Shown: piece after piece, positions 1 to 9,724 of the stretch | Layout: the number at the start of each line of letters is the position of its first letter | Position numbering within the stretch: position 1 is the first letter of the stretch | Assembly: GCA_946902875.1 (NCBI GenBank) | Contig: OX336338.1 | Coordinates: 6,563,971 to 6,627,970, forward strand | Length of the DNA stretch: 64,000 nucleotides | Direction of reading: 5' to 3' | From: Nematopogon swammerdamellus | Lineage: Eukaryota; Arthropoda; Insecta; Lepidoptera; Adelidae | Notes under the pieces: model-generated | What the model was told of the DNA's origin: nothing | The model's database searches: none | Seen by the model: the letters and a program-made list of their open reading frames with translations, nothing else | Made by a program: the position numbers and the translations under genes

Positions 1-110
1 ACCAGACAGATATGAACTTTTAATTGATGTAAACAAGCTTCTAGATCATATCTCTTAGGATATAAACTTCGAGCATTCCATTGAATGATATTTATCCTTT
101 TAATAGACAT
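1..110 (-). CDS. Jockey-like LINE ORF2, N-terminal start (partial, runs off left edge)
   Basis: Read on the minus strand from the ATG at 110-108, the frame stays open to the window edge (36 codons). It begins with a segment containing NIIQWNARSL, the usual opening of the AP-like endonuclease domain of Jockey/CR1-type LINE ORF2 proteins, which nicks the target DNA for target-primed reverse transcription. It lies just downstream of the gag-like ORF1 of the same element, the normal ORF1-ORF2 order. Only the first strand of the domain is present, so catalytic residues and the reverse transcriptase cannot be assessed. The identification rests on the motif and on its position after ORF1. Confidence 0.72.
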   Translation of the reverse strand, partial: MSIKRINIIQWNARSLYPKRYDLEACLHQLKVHICL

Positions 111-121
111 ATTATATGAAC

Positions 122-1715
122 TTACTTGAAAAATACTCGAAGTGCACTCTCCATAAATATCCTCTTAATGAAATTTATTATTTCACCTAGAATTACTTGG
201 GCCATCCTATTAATTTTCTCGCCCCAACTTATTTCCTCATTTAGAGCAATTTCCTTCATTAATTCAAGAACATTTTGTTCGGAGCTTGAATTTTGGTCTC
301 TTGCAGTGTAAATCGGTATATTCCTCTCTTTTGGTTTGAATGTGGCATTCGGCATTGCGATGTCAATTGTTGGCTCTTGTTGAGCGGGAGTACTCTTTAT
401 TATATTGGTACGTCGCGGTCTCGATGGCGGATTATTCGATGAATGCGATTGGCTCGACGAAGCAGTATTATTCAAGACGCCATCTTCCGGCCTCTTCGAG
501 GCGAGAACTGCAGCATAAGATCCCGGTGGAGAGGAAGAAGCGACGTTAACTGGATCTTGAGGTGAAATATTCGTAGTTTTTTGGTTTTATGATCTTGCGT
601 CTGCTCTTGATTGTACAACTGAATAGCCGCTTTGTATGTTATATTCTTACGAGCCATAATAAGACGCAGTTGCTTTTCCTTTAAAAATATTGGGCAAATC
701 TTACTTAGAGCTAAATGGGCCCCCTTGCAATTGACACATTTGAATTCTGTTGTTTCGCAGTTTTCATGTCTTTCTCCACATTTTGGGCACGTCTTGCTGA
801 TTGAAGAACAAAACTTGAAAGAGTGACCAAATCGCCAGCAGACGGAACACTGCGTTGCTGGGAAGACGAAAGGCTCCACGCTTAACCTTAAACCATACAC
901 GCGGATGAATGGGGGCAAGTACGGCCCCTGGAAACAAACCCTTACTGCTTCAGATTCTGACCATTTTCCATTAGCCGATCTCTTATTAAGGCGTTTTATT
1001 GAGATAATCTCACAATGTTCGCTGGTAACAATCTTCAAAAGATCCTTGTCTTCCACTCCTAAGTCAACATTACGAACCGTCCCAAAAGAATGTTTAACTT
1101 CGGTCACACGTCTACATGTAATACCTTTGTTGATCAAACTTTCACACTCGAACATTTTTTTAACCCCAATTTCTTTTTCAAAAAGAACAAGTGCTTTAAA
1201 AGGGGTTAAGTATTTGATCTTCAAAATATTAGGTACGTCTTTAAGTATTTTGGCTAAAGAGATTTGTCTTGGAAGCTTTATCTTACTCCATATATATACT
1301 TCAATTTTCTCGTTCAAGCTTTCCTTGAAGTTCCTTCGGTTCCCATCTTTCATCTTATTTGATGCCTCTATATAACTCTCACCATCCTCAGAATCCTCTC
1401 TATCTCTTTTTTTGGGAATATCAGATGTCCCCGTATGGCTAGAGGTCGACTCGGAGTCAGAGCCACTGGTGTTGATCTTATCTGCGATACGTTGCTCCTT
1501 CCGCCTTCGTTTGCGTTCTGTTTGTTTTTTCCACTTAGATTTTTCTCCTTTCAGAGAAGGTGAGTCTTCAATTGTGACATATTCCGCCACTGATAACTCT
1601 GACGCTAGAACAGTCTCATCCACGGTGTTGTATGAACTGCCTACATAGGGATTAGGCCCCAATTGAGTTTCATTGGCGTTAGGTCAGGAGGTTCGGGAGG
1701 TTTTTTAAACTCCAT
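122..1715 (-). pseudogene. Gag-like ORF1 of a Jockey-clade LINE, two frameshifts
   Basis: This is the nucleic-acid-binding ORF1 protein of a non-LTR retrotransposon, which coats the element's RNA. The main open part is 1662-472 (396 codons). It has a basic, serine-rich N-terminal third, a central region, and a block of three zinc knuckles at about 855-700 (CSVCWRFGHSFKFC, then CPKCGERH..., then CVNCKGAHLALSKIC), the arrangement found in Jockey/I-type ORF1 proteins. The natural start is probably the ATG at 1715, because that frame encodes a proline-rich opening (MEFKKPPEPPDLTP) that flows into the 1662 ORF after a one-base slip near 1676. A second slip in an A-rich run near 577 separates it from the C-terminal part at 475-122. 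About 530 residues if undamaged. The frameshifts make this copy defective. Confidence 0.8.
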
Positions 1716-1974
1716 TACAGAATAAGAAACTTACTTAAGCTTGTAAAAGCAAAATAAAGACCAACGAATTTATTTATTTCGATTTTCTTCTCGATGTCGC
1801 TATTAGGTTTGCCTTCGCCTCCCCTGTTAAGCAGTGGAGGAAATTTTGGTGAACCGTAATTTAGCTGAGCGTGGTTTCGCGAAGAGAGGTGATTTTGGCT
1901 CTGTCGACTGCACCTTATGAAGTTTGTACTATAATCTCACAAAGTTTGACGCTTGTACGTTATGTTTTCATATT

Positions 1975-2160
1975 TTTAACCCCGACGAAAAAAACGGAGG
2001 GGTGTTATAAGTTTGACGTGTGTGTGTGAGAGGGTGTGTGTGTGTGTGTGAGGGTGTGTCTGCTGTGGCATCGCAGCTCTCAAACGGATAGACCGATTTG
2101 GATCCGGTTTTTTTAATAGGAAGCTTGTTTATATTAATTTTGTTTCAGAATTAAAGTGTT
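1975..2160 (+). repeat. Lepidopteran interspersed repeat ('CCCGACG...TTTGACG' type)
   Basis: It begins CCCGACG, continues with GGTGTTATAAGTTTGACG, a GT-rich microsatellite, then a segment with CTCTCAAACGGATAGACCGATTTGGAT. The same order of motifs recurs at 15650-15800 (plus) and 15965-16075 (minus), so it is a dispersed repeat. No coding capacity is seen. Confidence 0.6.
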
Positions 2161-2224
2161 GTGGGAATGAAAGTTTGAAGCATGCAATTTTTCGTAGAAG
2201 TCCTTTATGTAATGTAGGTGAGCA

Positions 2225-2475
2225 TAAAGTTATGCTTTGTATGTAACCTACACCTACCTGCTGCTTCACCGTTCGGAACTGGTAGAGAACTGTAGTCCCT
2301 TCACTTGCCGCTCACTAGGTGGTAACTTAAAATTGTTGCCGACTGGGTTGGACCCGCCGTACTGGACGTAAGATGGCCGCATAGCAGCCTCGGCTGTGTT
2401 CTCCTCTAGTCCAGTATAGCCAGCATTCCAAGGTGAAGTCTCCGGTATGGCATCTACCTTCTCGGACAAAAAAGA
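2225..2475 (+). repeat. SINE family B, 5'-truncated body
   Basis: It matches the body of the complete copies at 22180-22593 and 52112-52558, from CCTACACCT...GCTGCTTCACCGTTCGGAAC through the segment that includes ATGGCCGCATAGCAGCCTCGG. The tRNA-like head and the A-rich tail are missing. Substitutions relative to the other copies suggest an older insertion. Confidence 0.75.
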
Positions 2476-2683
2476 TCATTCAAAATTCTTCTTAAAAGCT
2501 AAGCGAAAATAATGAGATCCAAACTGAGTTGCATATAAGACAAGAACTCCGTTTGTCTAGCTACTAGGACTTCGAGATATTATGAACACAAGACATAGTG
2601 TTGTTAATTTTCCACACTTGGTCGAATTTATTCAACCGAAGATCTGATGGAAACATTTAGGAATCATGAATTTAGATTATTTC

Positions 2684-3060
2684 AGCCTCGGTAGTTCAGT
2701 GTCGTGCTCTGATCGGTCGAGTGTCGGTTGTGATCGATAAGTACACCTAGGCGCGGTCAGTACTTGTATGGGTGACCGTTTGACCGTTGGAGGCTGACTG
2801 TGGTTCGGATTCCACATAAAACGTCCCTCACCTTCTTACCTTACTTGGTGATTAACCCGACCGGGTTAGTACAACCGCACTGAATGAAAGGACGATTGAA
2901 ACGGCTATGTAAATAGTTCGTGTTTTCCGTCCAGTTCGGTGTAGCCGGTACGACCGAAGGGAAGCACTGACATGACATGGCAACTAGTGCACCGAGGTGT
3001 TAGTTGCTGACATCACGGATGTAGTAGGTGATGTAGCCAACCGTGTCAATGTCCATAAAA
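2684..3060 (+). repeat. SINE family A, near full length, tRNA/5S-like head
   Basis: The head starts GCCTCGGTAGTTCAGTG (A-box-like) and has a B-box-like GGTTCGGATTCC at 2802-2813. Between them, 2751-2778 closely resembles the 3' promoter part of 5S rRNA (GGCGCGGTCAGTACTTG then TATGGGTGACCG). The body then runs through the segment shared with the copies at 13117-13450, 32212-32545 and 40707-41050 and ends in a short A-run. These are RNA polymerase III-type promoters; mobilisation would depend on a LINE. Confidence 0.8.
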
Positions 3061-3286
3061 CATTGTTTTGAAAACACTTAACCCTTTATAGGGCAGAGAA
3101 AATTGGAAAAGTTACAAAAAGTTTTTTTTTGAAAACATTGAGTATTTAAACTTATTTTGTATGATTACTGCAACGAAATACTGAAAAATAGTTTTCAGTA
3201 GAAATTTCAGGGGTGGCAAATAGTTTGCCACTGCCCGTTTATGACTGGGAATGGGTGGCAACATGTAAGCCAATGCGGTCCACCCT

Positions 3287-3630
3287 CAGTCAGTCAGTCA
3301 GTCAGTCAGTCAGCGTGTAAGCGTCCACTGCTGGACATACGCCTCTCCAATTTTCCTCCAGTCCTCCCGGCCTTCAGCGATACGGAACCACTGATTTCCG
3401 CCGGCGTACTTGATGTCGTCGTCGGCGGGTGGTCTTCCCACACTCCGTTTTCCTGTCCACGGTCGCCAGTGTAGGACACGGTTACTCCAACGGTCATCGT
3501 CTCTTCGGCTAACGTGCCCAGCCCACTGCCACTTGAGCTTAGCCACCCGGTGTCCAATATCGACTACTTTGGTGCGTCGGCGGATTGCCTCGTTGTCGTT
3601 ACGCACCATATCACGTAGCGATATTCCCAC
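3287..3630 (-). pseudogene. RTE-clade LINE, 3' fragment (C-terminal tail of ORF2) with 10-bp target duplication
   Basis: The minus strand encodes the tail of an RTE-type ORF2, with recognisable KLKWQWAGHVSRR, GRPP and IGEAYVQQW segments. It ends in a (TGAC)n tail, seen on the plus strand as TCAG repeats at 3287-3312. The insertion is flanked by a perfect 10-bp direct duplication, GGTCCACCCT at 3277-3286 and again at 3631-3640, which fixes both ends. It is strongly 5'-truncated (344 bp) with frame damage, so it is a dead insertion. Confidence 0.88.
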
Positions 3631-4238
3631 GGTCCACCCTACTCATCTGAAAAGATATAAAAAAATACCTTACGTTAGACAGAAAAAAGAAAATGAATAT
3701 AAACAGAAACAGAAACACGCAAAAAATATTGATAAATAAACATTTACAAAAGTATTACACATTTCCATATTCTTGCCACACACGGGCATTGGTATGAATC
3801 TTGCCACCCTTTCCCAGCCCTACGCGGGCAGTGGCACTGTGTGTGCCACCCTACATTCAATAGATGGCGCTCATAAAACAAGTGCATAGGATACTGCTGC
3901 GATTTATACATTGCTGAGAATGTGTGTGTCAATGTTGGTGGCAAGATTTCGACCCGTGCCTCTTAAAGGGTCAGCGCAAATAATTTGCCAATTGTAAAAT
4001 ATGTATCCAACCCAACTATACCTTGCTGTCTGCTGCAGAGTAACCCCGATGACGTGGATACAGAAGATAGTACCTATTAACAATTTGACGTATTCTGTGG
4101 TGTTGCTTCTGGTACGAAAGTATCTATTAAGTATTCTGTGACAGAGGTCTATTCTATGAGTATGTTAGGCTATTCTCTATCTGAACGAATTAAAATGAAC
4201 AGTGAGCCCAACTACAGTATTTTATACTCTTATTTAAC

Positions 4239-6068
4239 ACTAGCTGAGCCCGCGGCTCCGCTCGCGTGAAATTCGTATTCCAAAGAAGAATGTAAGTAAC
4301 TAAGGGCGAGGCCGAAGGCCGAGCTGCGTTCAGGTAATCGATAAACCTTCTTAAAGAAAGTAACTAACTAAGGGCGAGGCCGAAGGCCGAGCTGCTTTCA
4401 GGTAAACGATAAACCTTTCTCAAATAAAGGAAGTAAGTAAGGGCGAGGCCGAAGGCCGAGCTGCGTTCAGGAAGACGATAAACCTTCTGGAAGAAAGGAA
4501 GGAACTAAGTGCGAGGCCGAAGGCCGAGCTGCGTTCAGGTAAACCAAAAACCCTCTTTCGCCTTCGGGCCTCGCCCTTAAAGACTTCCTTTCTTCGGTAG
4601 AATATAATATCGTTTACTCAATCTATTTATTTCATAAAAATAAAAAAGTAATATTAATTACTAAAGAATTAAACCTACCTAACAAACATTAAAATAACTA
4701 TCAAAACGGGCATTTTTAAATGTTCTTAGAGCACTTGCGGCATTACCCCGCTGGATGGCAAGGCTTACCCTTTGAATGAAGTACATAAGCCCTTGATGGC
4801 GGGACACCAGTTGCGTCAACCAGCTCAAGCCTCTTTTGGCTTCACTGCTCCACGGAGCTTGCTTGCGTTGCGGTTGAAACCCTCGGGTTTCAACCGCAAC
4901 GCAACAAATTCGAAATCTTGAATTATATTTCTATATTTGCTGCGTTTGAGGCTCTCCGCCCCAGCCTCGGCCGCGCCAGCCGCTCTTGAAGATGTCCTAA
5001 CGTGACTTGGAGCCAATGTGAGAACAGAAGTGGCGTCCCACATCAAAGAACTACCCTTAGTCCATGGCACTAAGGTGATAGCATCGGGCCTCTTGCCATC
5101 CAGCCGGGAATAACCGCGAGGTTCTAGGATTCACGGTATATTTGCCGTTAGAAGCGTGGACTTTATAATAAAATTTAAATTAAATTAACTCAATCTTAAT
5201 ATTAATTAACTTTATTCGAGATGGTTTAGCTTCTTCCTGAACGCAACTCGGCCTTCGGCCTCGCCCTTAGTTACTTGCTTTCTTCGAGATGGTTTATCAT
5301 TTGTCAGAACGTAGCTCGGCCTTCGGCCTCGCCTTAGTTGCTTACTTTCTTCAAGATGGTTTAGCTTCTTCCTGAACGCAGCTCGGCCTTCGGCCTCGCC
5401 CTTAGTTACTTGCTTTCTTCGAGATGGTTTTTCAATTATCCGAACGTAGCTCGGCCTTCGGCCTCGCCTTAGTTACTTACTTTCTTCAAGATGGTTTAGC
5501 TTCTTCCTGAACGCAGCTCGGCCTTCGGCCTCGCCCTTAGTTACTTGCTTTCTTCGAGATGGTTTATCATTTGTCAGAACGTAGCTCGGCCTTCGGCCTC
5601 GCCTTAGTTGCTTACTTTCTTCAAGATGGTTTAGCTTCTTCCTGAACGCAGCTCGGCCTTCGGCCTCGCCCTTAGTTACTTGCTTTCTTCGAGATGGTTT
5701 TTCAATTATCCGAACGTAGCTCGGCCTTCGGCCTCGCCTTAGTTACTTACTTTCTTCAAGATGGTTTAGCTTCTTCCTGAACGCAGCTCGGCCTGCGGCC
5801 TCGCCCATAGTTACTTACTTTCTTCGAGAAGGTTTATGGTCTTCCAGAATAGAGCTCGGCCTTCGGCCTCGCCCTTAGTTACTTACTTTCTTCAAGAATG
5901 TTTTTCTTCTTCCTGAACTCAGCTCCGCCTTCCGCCTCGCCCTTAGTTACTTTCATCGAGAAAGAATATCGTTTACGTGAGCGCAGATCCGCCTTCGGGC
6001 CCGCCTTTAGTTACTTACTTTATTTTTTTTAAATACGAATTTCACGCGAGCGAAGCCGCGGGCAACAG
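4239..6068. mobile_element. Foldback-like element, copy 1 (arms are inverted tandem arrays)
   Basis: The outer termini are inverted: 4239-4280 (ACTAGCTGAGCCCGCGGCTC...) and 6031-6068 (reverse complement of the same). Inside them the left arm (about 4290-4580) repeats a ~65-68-bp monomer centred on GGCGAGGCCGAAGGCCGAGC, and the right arm (about 5205-6010) carries about twelve monomers of the same sequence in inverted orientation. The central ~550 bp holds a retroelement ORF fragment (4679-5125). Long inverted repeats built of short direct repeats are the hallmark of foldback elements. A second copy is at 46651-48188. No transposase is visible, so it is non-autonomous. The superfamily cannot be decided from the ends. 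Confidence 0.75.
4679..5125 (-). pseudogene. Retroelement ORF fragment (RPD...W-D type C-terminal domain) inside the foldback element
   Basis: The minus strand encodes a frame containing [11 protein letters not shown], then [15 protein letters not shown], an alanine-rich stretch and [16 protein letters not shown] recognise this pattern (PD... then WD.T.V.TLAPS... then VETLGPW, then IQRGNAAS) as a domain encoded after the reverse transcriptase in some invertebrate retroelements; the PD...D spacing is reminiscent of PD-(D/E)XK nucleases, but that link is inference. Here the frame breaks where a perfect hairpin (4863-4904) replaces sequence present in the second copy. The downstream part resumes in another frame to the stop at 4679-4681. 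It is a captured fragment, not a functional gene. Confidence 0.6.
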
Positions 6069-7640
6069 ATATATAAATTTTATTGCACCAATGACAGCGA
6101 CATAACTTCGACTTTCAATTATTATTTTTATTTATCAAACAATTTGTCACCGGCCAGCTCACGTCGAGATGACAGTTCTTCGTTGTCAACATGACATTTA
6201 AAATTGTTTTTTACCTTTACTTTGGATTACATGATTTTTATTATATTTTTTAATTATTATTTTCATCCGGAATATATACTGCCACTATAAAAAGTTTGGT
6301 AAAATTCCGTTCAGTGGTTTTTGCGAGATGCGCGTACAAATAGACATTTTTGCATTTACGATTTTATGATATGTATAGAAAGAATAGATACGTATAGATT
6401 ATTGTGTTCAAGTTATAAAAAAGAACTGTCATTTTCGTTGTATCTACTTATTTTTAAATTTCGAATGAATATTTTATTCAAATTGTATTTGCTGCCAGTT
6501 CTCAAGATATAATTATGTACTTTGGACTACGTGATTTTAAACGCGCAATCTATACATATAATAAAATCGTAGAGGTAAGAAAGTCTGTACATTGAATGTA
6601 TTCGGAAAAAAACTAACCAGGGTGGCTTAAAATGAGATACTGAACATGTTAGAACAGTTTTTAAAATTTTTGTTTGTTTGTTTGTTTGTTTGTTTGTTTG
6701 TTTGTCTGTACGCGCATCACGCAAAAACCACTGAACGGAATTAGACGAAACTTTGTATAGTGGCAGTTTATATGCCGGGTTAACATAATATGTAAAAAAA
6801 AAACAAAAATAAAAAAAAAATTACAGTTATAAACATTATTGCGCGTTTATAAACATTATTGCGGGCAACAGATATATAAATTTTATTGCACCAATGACAG
6901 CGACATAACTTCGACTTTCAATTATTATTTTTATTTATCAAACAATTTGTCACCGGCCAGCTCACGTCGAGATGACAGTTCTTCGTTGTCAACATGACAT
7001 TTAAAATTGTTTTTTACCTTTACTTTGGATTACATGATTTTTATTATATTTTTTAATTATTATTTTCATCCGGAATATATACTGCCACTATAAAAAGTTT
7101 GGTAAAATTCCGTTCAGTGGTTTTTGCGAGATGCGCGTACAAATAGACATTTTTGCATTTACGATTTTATGATATGTATAGAAAGAATAGATATGTATAG
7201 ATTATTGTGTTCAAGTTATAAAAAAGAACTGTCATTTTCGTTGTATCTACTTATTTTTAAATTTCGAATGAATATTTTATTCAAATTGTATTTGCTGCCA
7301 GTTCTCAAGATATAATTATGTACTTTGGACTACGTGATTTTAAACGCGCAATAATGTTTATAATTGTAATTTTTTTTTTATTTTTGTAATTTTTTTTACA
7401 TATTATGTTAACCCGGCATATAAACTGCCACTATACAAAGTTTCGTCTAATTCCGTTCAGTGGTTTTTGCGTGATGCGCGTACAGACAAACAAACAAACA
7501 AACAAACAAACAAACAAAAATTTTAAAAACTGTTCTAACATGTTCAGTATCTCATTTTAAGCCACCCTGGTTAGTTTTTTTCCGAATACATTCAATGTAC
7601 AGACTTTCTTACCTCTACGATTTTATTATATGTATAGATA
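6061..7640. repeat. Tail modules A and B of the foldback insertion, duplicated with one B inverted
   Basis: The order is A (about 6061-6546), inverted B (about 6547-6850), A (6861-7345), B (7346-7640). The A modules are almost identical over ~480 bp. The inverted B, with its GTTT run at about 6668-6703, is the reverse complement of the final B, whose CAAA run is at about 7485-7516. In the other genomic copy (48189-48944) only one A and one B occur, both direct. Motifs such as TTCCGTTCAGTGGTTTTTGCG suggest derivation from a LINE 3' region. Small ORFs here are chance. Confidence 0.8.
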
Positions 7641-7962
7641 AACTTGCCTTGTTTTCTTACTTTTTCATAAGAGAGTTTTATAAAAAAAATAAAAAATTCG
7701 GCGGTCCCTCGAAACAGCCACCCATATTGGTTTACCTATACATAAAAACACCTATGTACATACATAATATAGTTTGGTTTCGTAATCAGCCTTAATTATT
7801 TAGTTAGGGGGTCGTCCTGTGGTTATTAACTTTTTTGGTATTTTCAGGATTTTTAGCTAAATTGAAAATGTTGAGAATTTGATGTTATAGCTTTTAATAT
7901 ACATGGTAATCGATACATTACAAACTTTTAGTGCTATCCTGTGATTGCTGGTTGTTCTAATG

Positions 7963-8370
7963 TTATTTACTTTTCGACAATAGTCCGATACTTGAATCAT
8001 CATCAAATTTTGAGTCATCGACATCAACTCCCGCGGTGGCTGCTGCGGTGACCACTTCTTCCGTTGTTGCGGCTATGGTGGCCACTTCGACCGTTGCTGC
8101 GGCTACGGTGGTGGCCACTTCTACCGTTGCTGCGGCTGCGGTGGCGCCCTTAGCACCGATTGAGACTATGGGAGAGGCGGCTACGGCGCGACCTTCTAGG
8201 CGTAGGGGTGCGACACCCCGTAAAGACAACCATTCCATCTGATCTGCCATCAATCGACTAATATCACCAATCATTTTAATTCTACTCCCATCAAAGAGAT
8301 TGAAACATTTTGAATGTCTTTGTGAATTTGAATTAATTTCATCTTCTCTACCCTTCAATATTATTGGCAT
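7963..8370 (-). CDS. Unidentified 135-codon ORF with alanine/valine repeats
   Basis: This is a single open frame on the minus strand. Residues 1-75 are of ordinary composition (it opens MPIILKGREDEINSNSQRHS). About 75-120 is a low-complexity stretch of alternating ATVEVAT/AAATVEVAT units, and the C-terminus is acidic (DVDDSKFDDDSSIGLL). I do not recognise a family, and no splice sites or promoter stand out. It is not one of the repeats seen elsewhere in the window. The antisense frame is also open over the repeats, so part of the length may come from the GCN-rich repeat alone. It could be a retained piece of a transposon or gene. Confidence 0.3.
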   Translation of the reverse strand: MPIILKGREDEINSNSQRHSKCFNLFDGSRIKMIGDISRLMADQMEWLSLRGVAPLRLEGRAVAASPIVSIGAKGATAAAATVEVATTVAAATVEVATIAATTEEVVTAAATAGVDVDDSKFDDDSSIGLLSKSK

Positions 8371-8978
8371 TTTTAGAAATTATTTCTGCTTTAAGTTGCT
8401 ATCTAGCTTTATCATTACTTGATAAATTTTAAATTTTATAATTTCCAAACTATTTAAACTAAAGTTACAGAAATGAACTGTCTTAAGTCAATGGTATTTA
8501 TGTTCTGTCAATATCTGTCACAGAGCACAACCGAAAGTGAAACAATATTATCAGCCAGTTCAAACTCTTTGGCAGCCAGGATATTATTATATTCGTAGCC
8601 AGTAACACATTCCCTGTATTTCATTCATTGTAATGTCCGTTTTACAATCTAGATATGAAATTATATGCCCGTCTATTACTATAAAGGTGCACTTGGGAAT
8701 CAATCACCTGTATAAACTACATTAAGTCTTCCCTTCTTACAAGACGTGACGTCATCACGTCAAAAAACCTATACATATTATATAATATAAAATATTAACC
8801 TATATTTATATTAAACTAACAAACAACAAAACCAGCTTCAAAATTTTAATCTAAACTTAAATAAATAAATAATAAAATCCGTCCAGGTAAATTTTAAAGC
8901 GAACCAATTTGGTTAATTCCTGAGATAAGTAGATACTACTAACTAGTGTTACACACACACCCAAATTGGGGTGCTGAC
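8371..8978. other. No gene recognised
   Basis: AT-rich sequence with no open frame of note and no match to the repeat families found elsewhere in the window. Confidence 0.6.
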
Positions 8979-8980
8979 TA

Positions 8981-9715
8981 ACCGTCACACCATTTTGTCA
9001 CACCAGTGTGGACCAGAAGAATTTTTTTCCTCCGTGTCACACTAGTGTGACAGTCGAGAATTTTATTCCCCACTCTCATACTATGGTCACCCAGGTGGTC
9101 TCAGGAGGTGGACGGTGGGAAAAAACGGGTACAATCAGTAGTTAAGAGTATCAGTAAATAACATAACATGTCATACAATATTTTTTCCCTCGTATACAGC
9201 TCCTTACCATTGCTGCATTCCTGGTACTTTTTAAAATTTTACATTATAAAATAATCACATTTATTTTTAGCTAGCTGCAGTGTAGATAGAATTTCCTTTA
9301 CTATAAAATTTTACAATAAATCATCTATCGTAAAAACGGTATTGTAATGTCATAAATTTTTTTTTACTTTTTATATATAAAATTATTGTAAATATTATTT
9401 AAAAAAAGGTGTATCTAAGGAAATATTACAATATATATAGTTATTAAGAAATAAATAAAATGCATTTAATTCTGCATAGCAGTGTGACGGACAGTCTTAC
9501 TTAGGCCCACTTGCACCAACACGAGTTTAAAGTTAAGTAGCGAGTTATGGATTTAAACGCGGTTCCCACAGTCAACGGGTTCTAGCATAACGAGTTAAAC
9601 TGGTTTATATATTAAATTTGTGTTGGTGCAAGTGGGCCTTAGGTAATGATTACCAGTCACACCAGTCAGTGTGACACGGACTGATGACAGACGAAAAAAA
9701 AAATGGTGTGACGGT
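8981..9715. mobile_element. TA-flanked inverted-repeat element
   Basis: The termini are a perfect 16-bp inverted repeat: ACCGTCACACCATTTT at 8981-8996 and its complement at 9700-9715. Both are bordered by TA (8979-8980 and 9716-9717), as expected for Tc1/mariner-like insertions. Just inside, GTGTCACACTAGTGTGAC-type palindromes recur near both ends. There is no transposase; it is a non-autonomous element of 735 bp that itself contains a smaller MITE. Confidence 0.65.
9503..9639. mobile_element. MITE, copy 1 (137 bp)
   Basis: The inverted ends start GGCCCACTTGCACCAACAC, and the interior matches the copy at 19582-19719 almost base for base. It sits within the TA-flanked element 8981-9715, so it inserted later. 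TA-like flanks are present but imperfect at this copy. Confidence 0.8.
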
Positions 9716-9724
9716 TATGGTGCG

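Larger units (their letters stand above)
1..1740 (-). mobile_element. Jockey-like LINE, 5' end (partial)
   Basis: This contains the ORF1 and the beginning of ORF2 described separately. The 5' boundary is not sharp: sequence upstream of the ORF1 start (1716 to roughly 1950) may be its 5' UTR. The 3' part lies outside the window. Confidence 0.7.

Noticed and set aside
3405..3739. Plus-strand ORFs over the RTE fragments (also at 29034-29573)
   Set aside because: They are antisense to recognisable reverse-transcriptase sequence.
6321..7315. Paired 63-codon ORFs at 6321 and 7124
   Set aside because: They arise from duplicated module A, which is a non-coding repeat tail.
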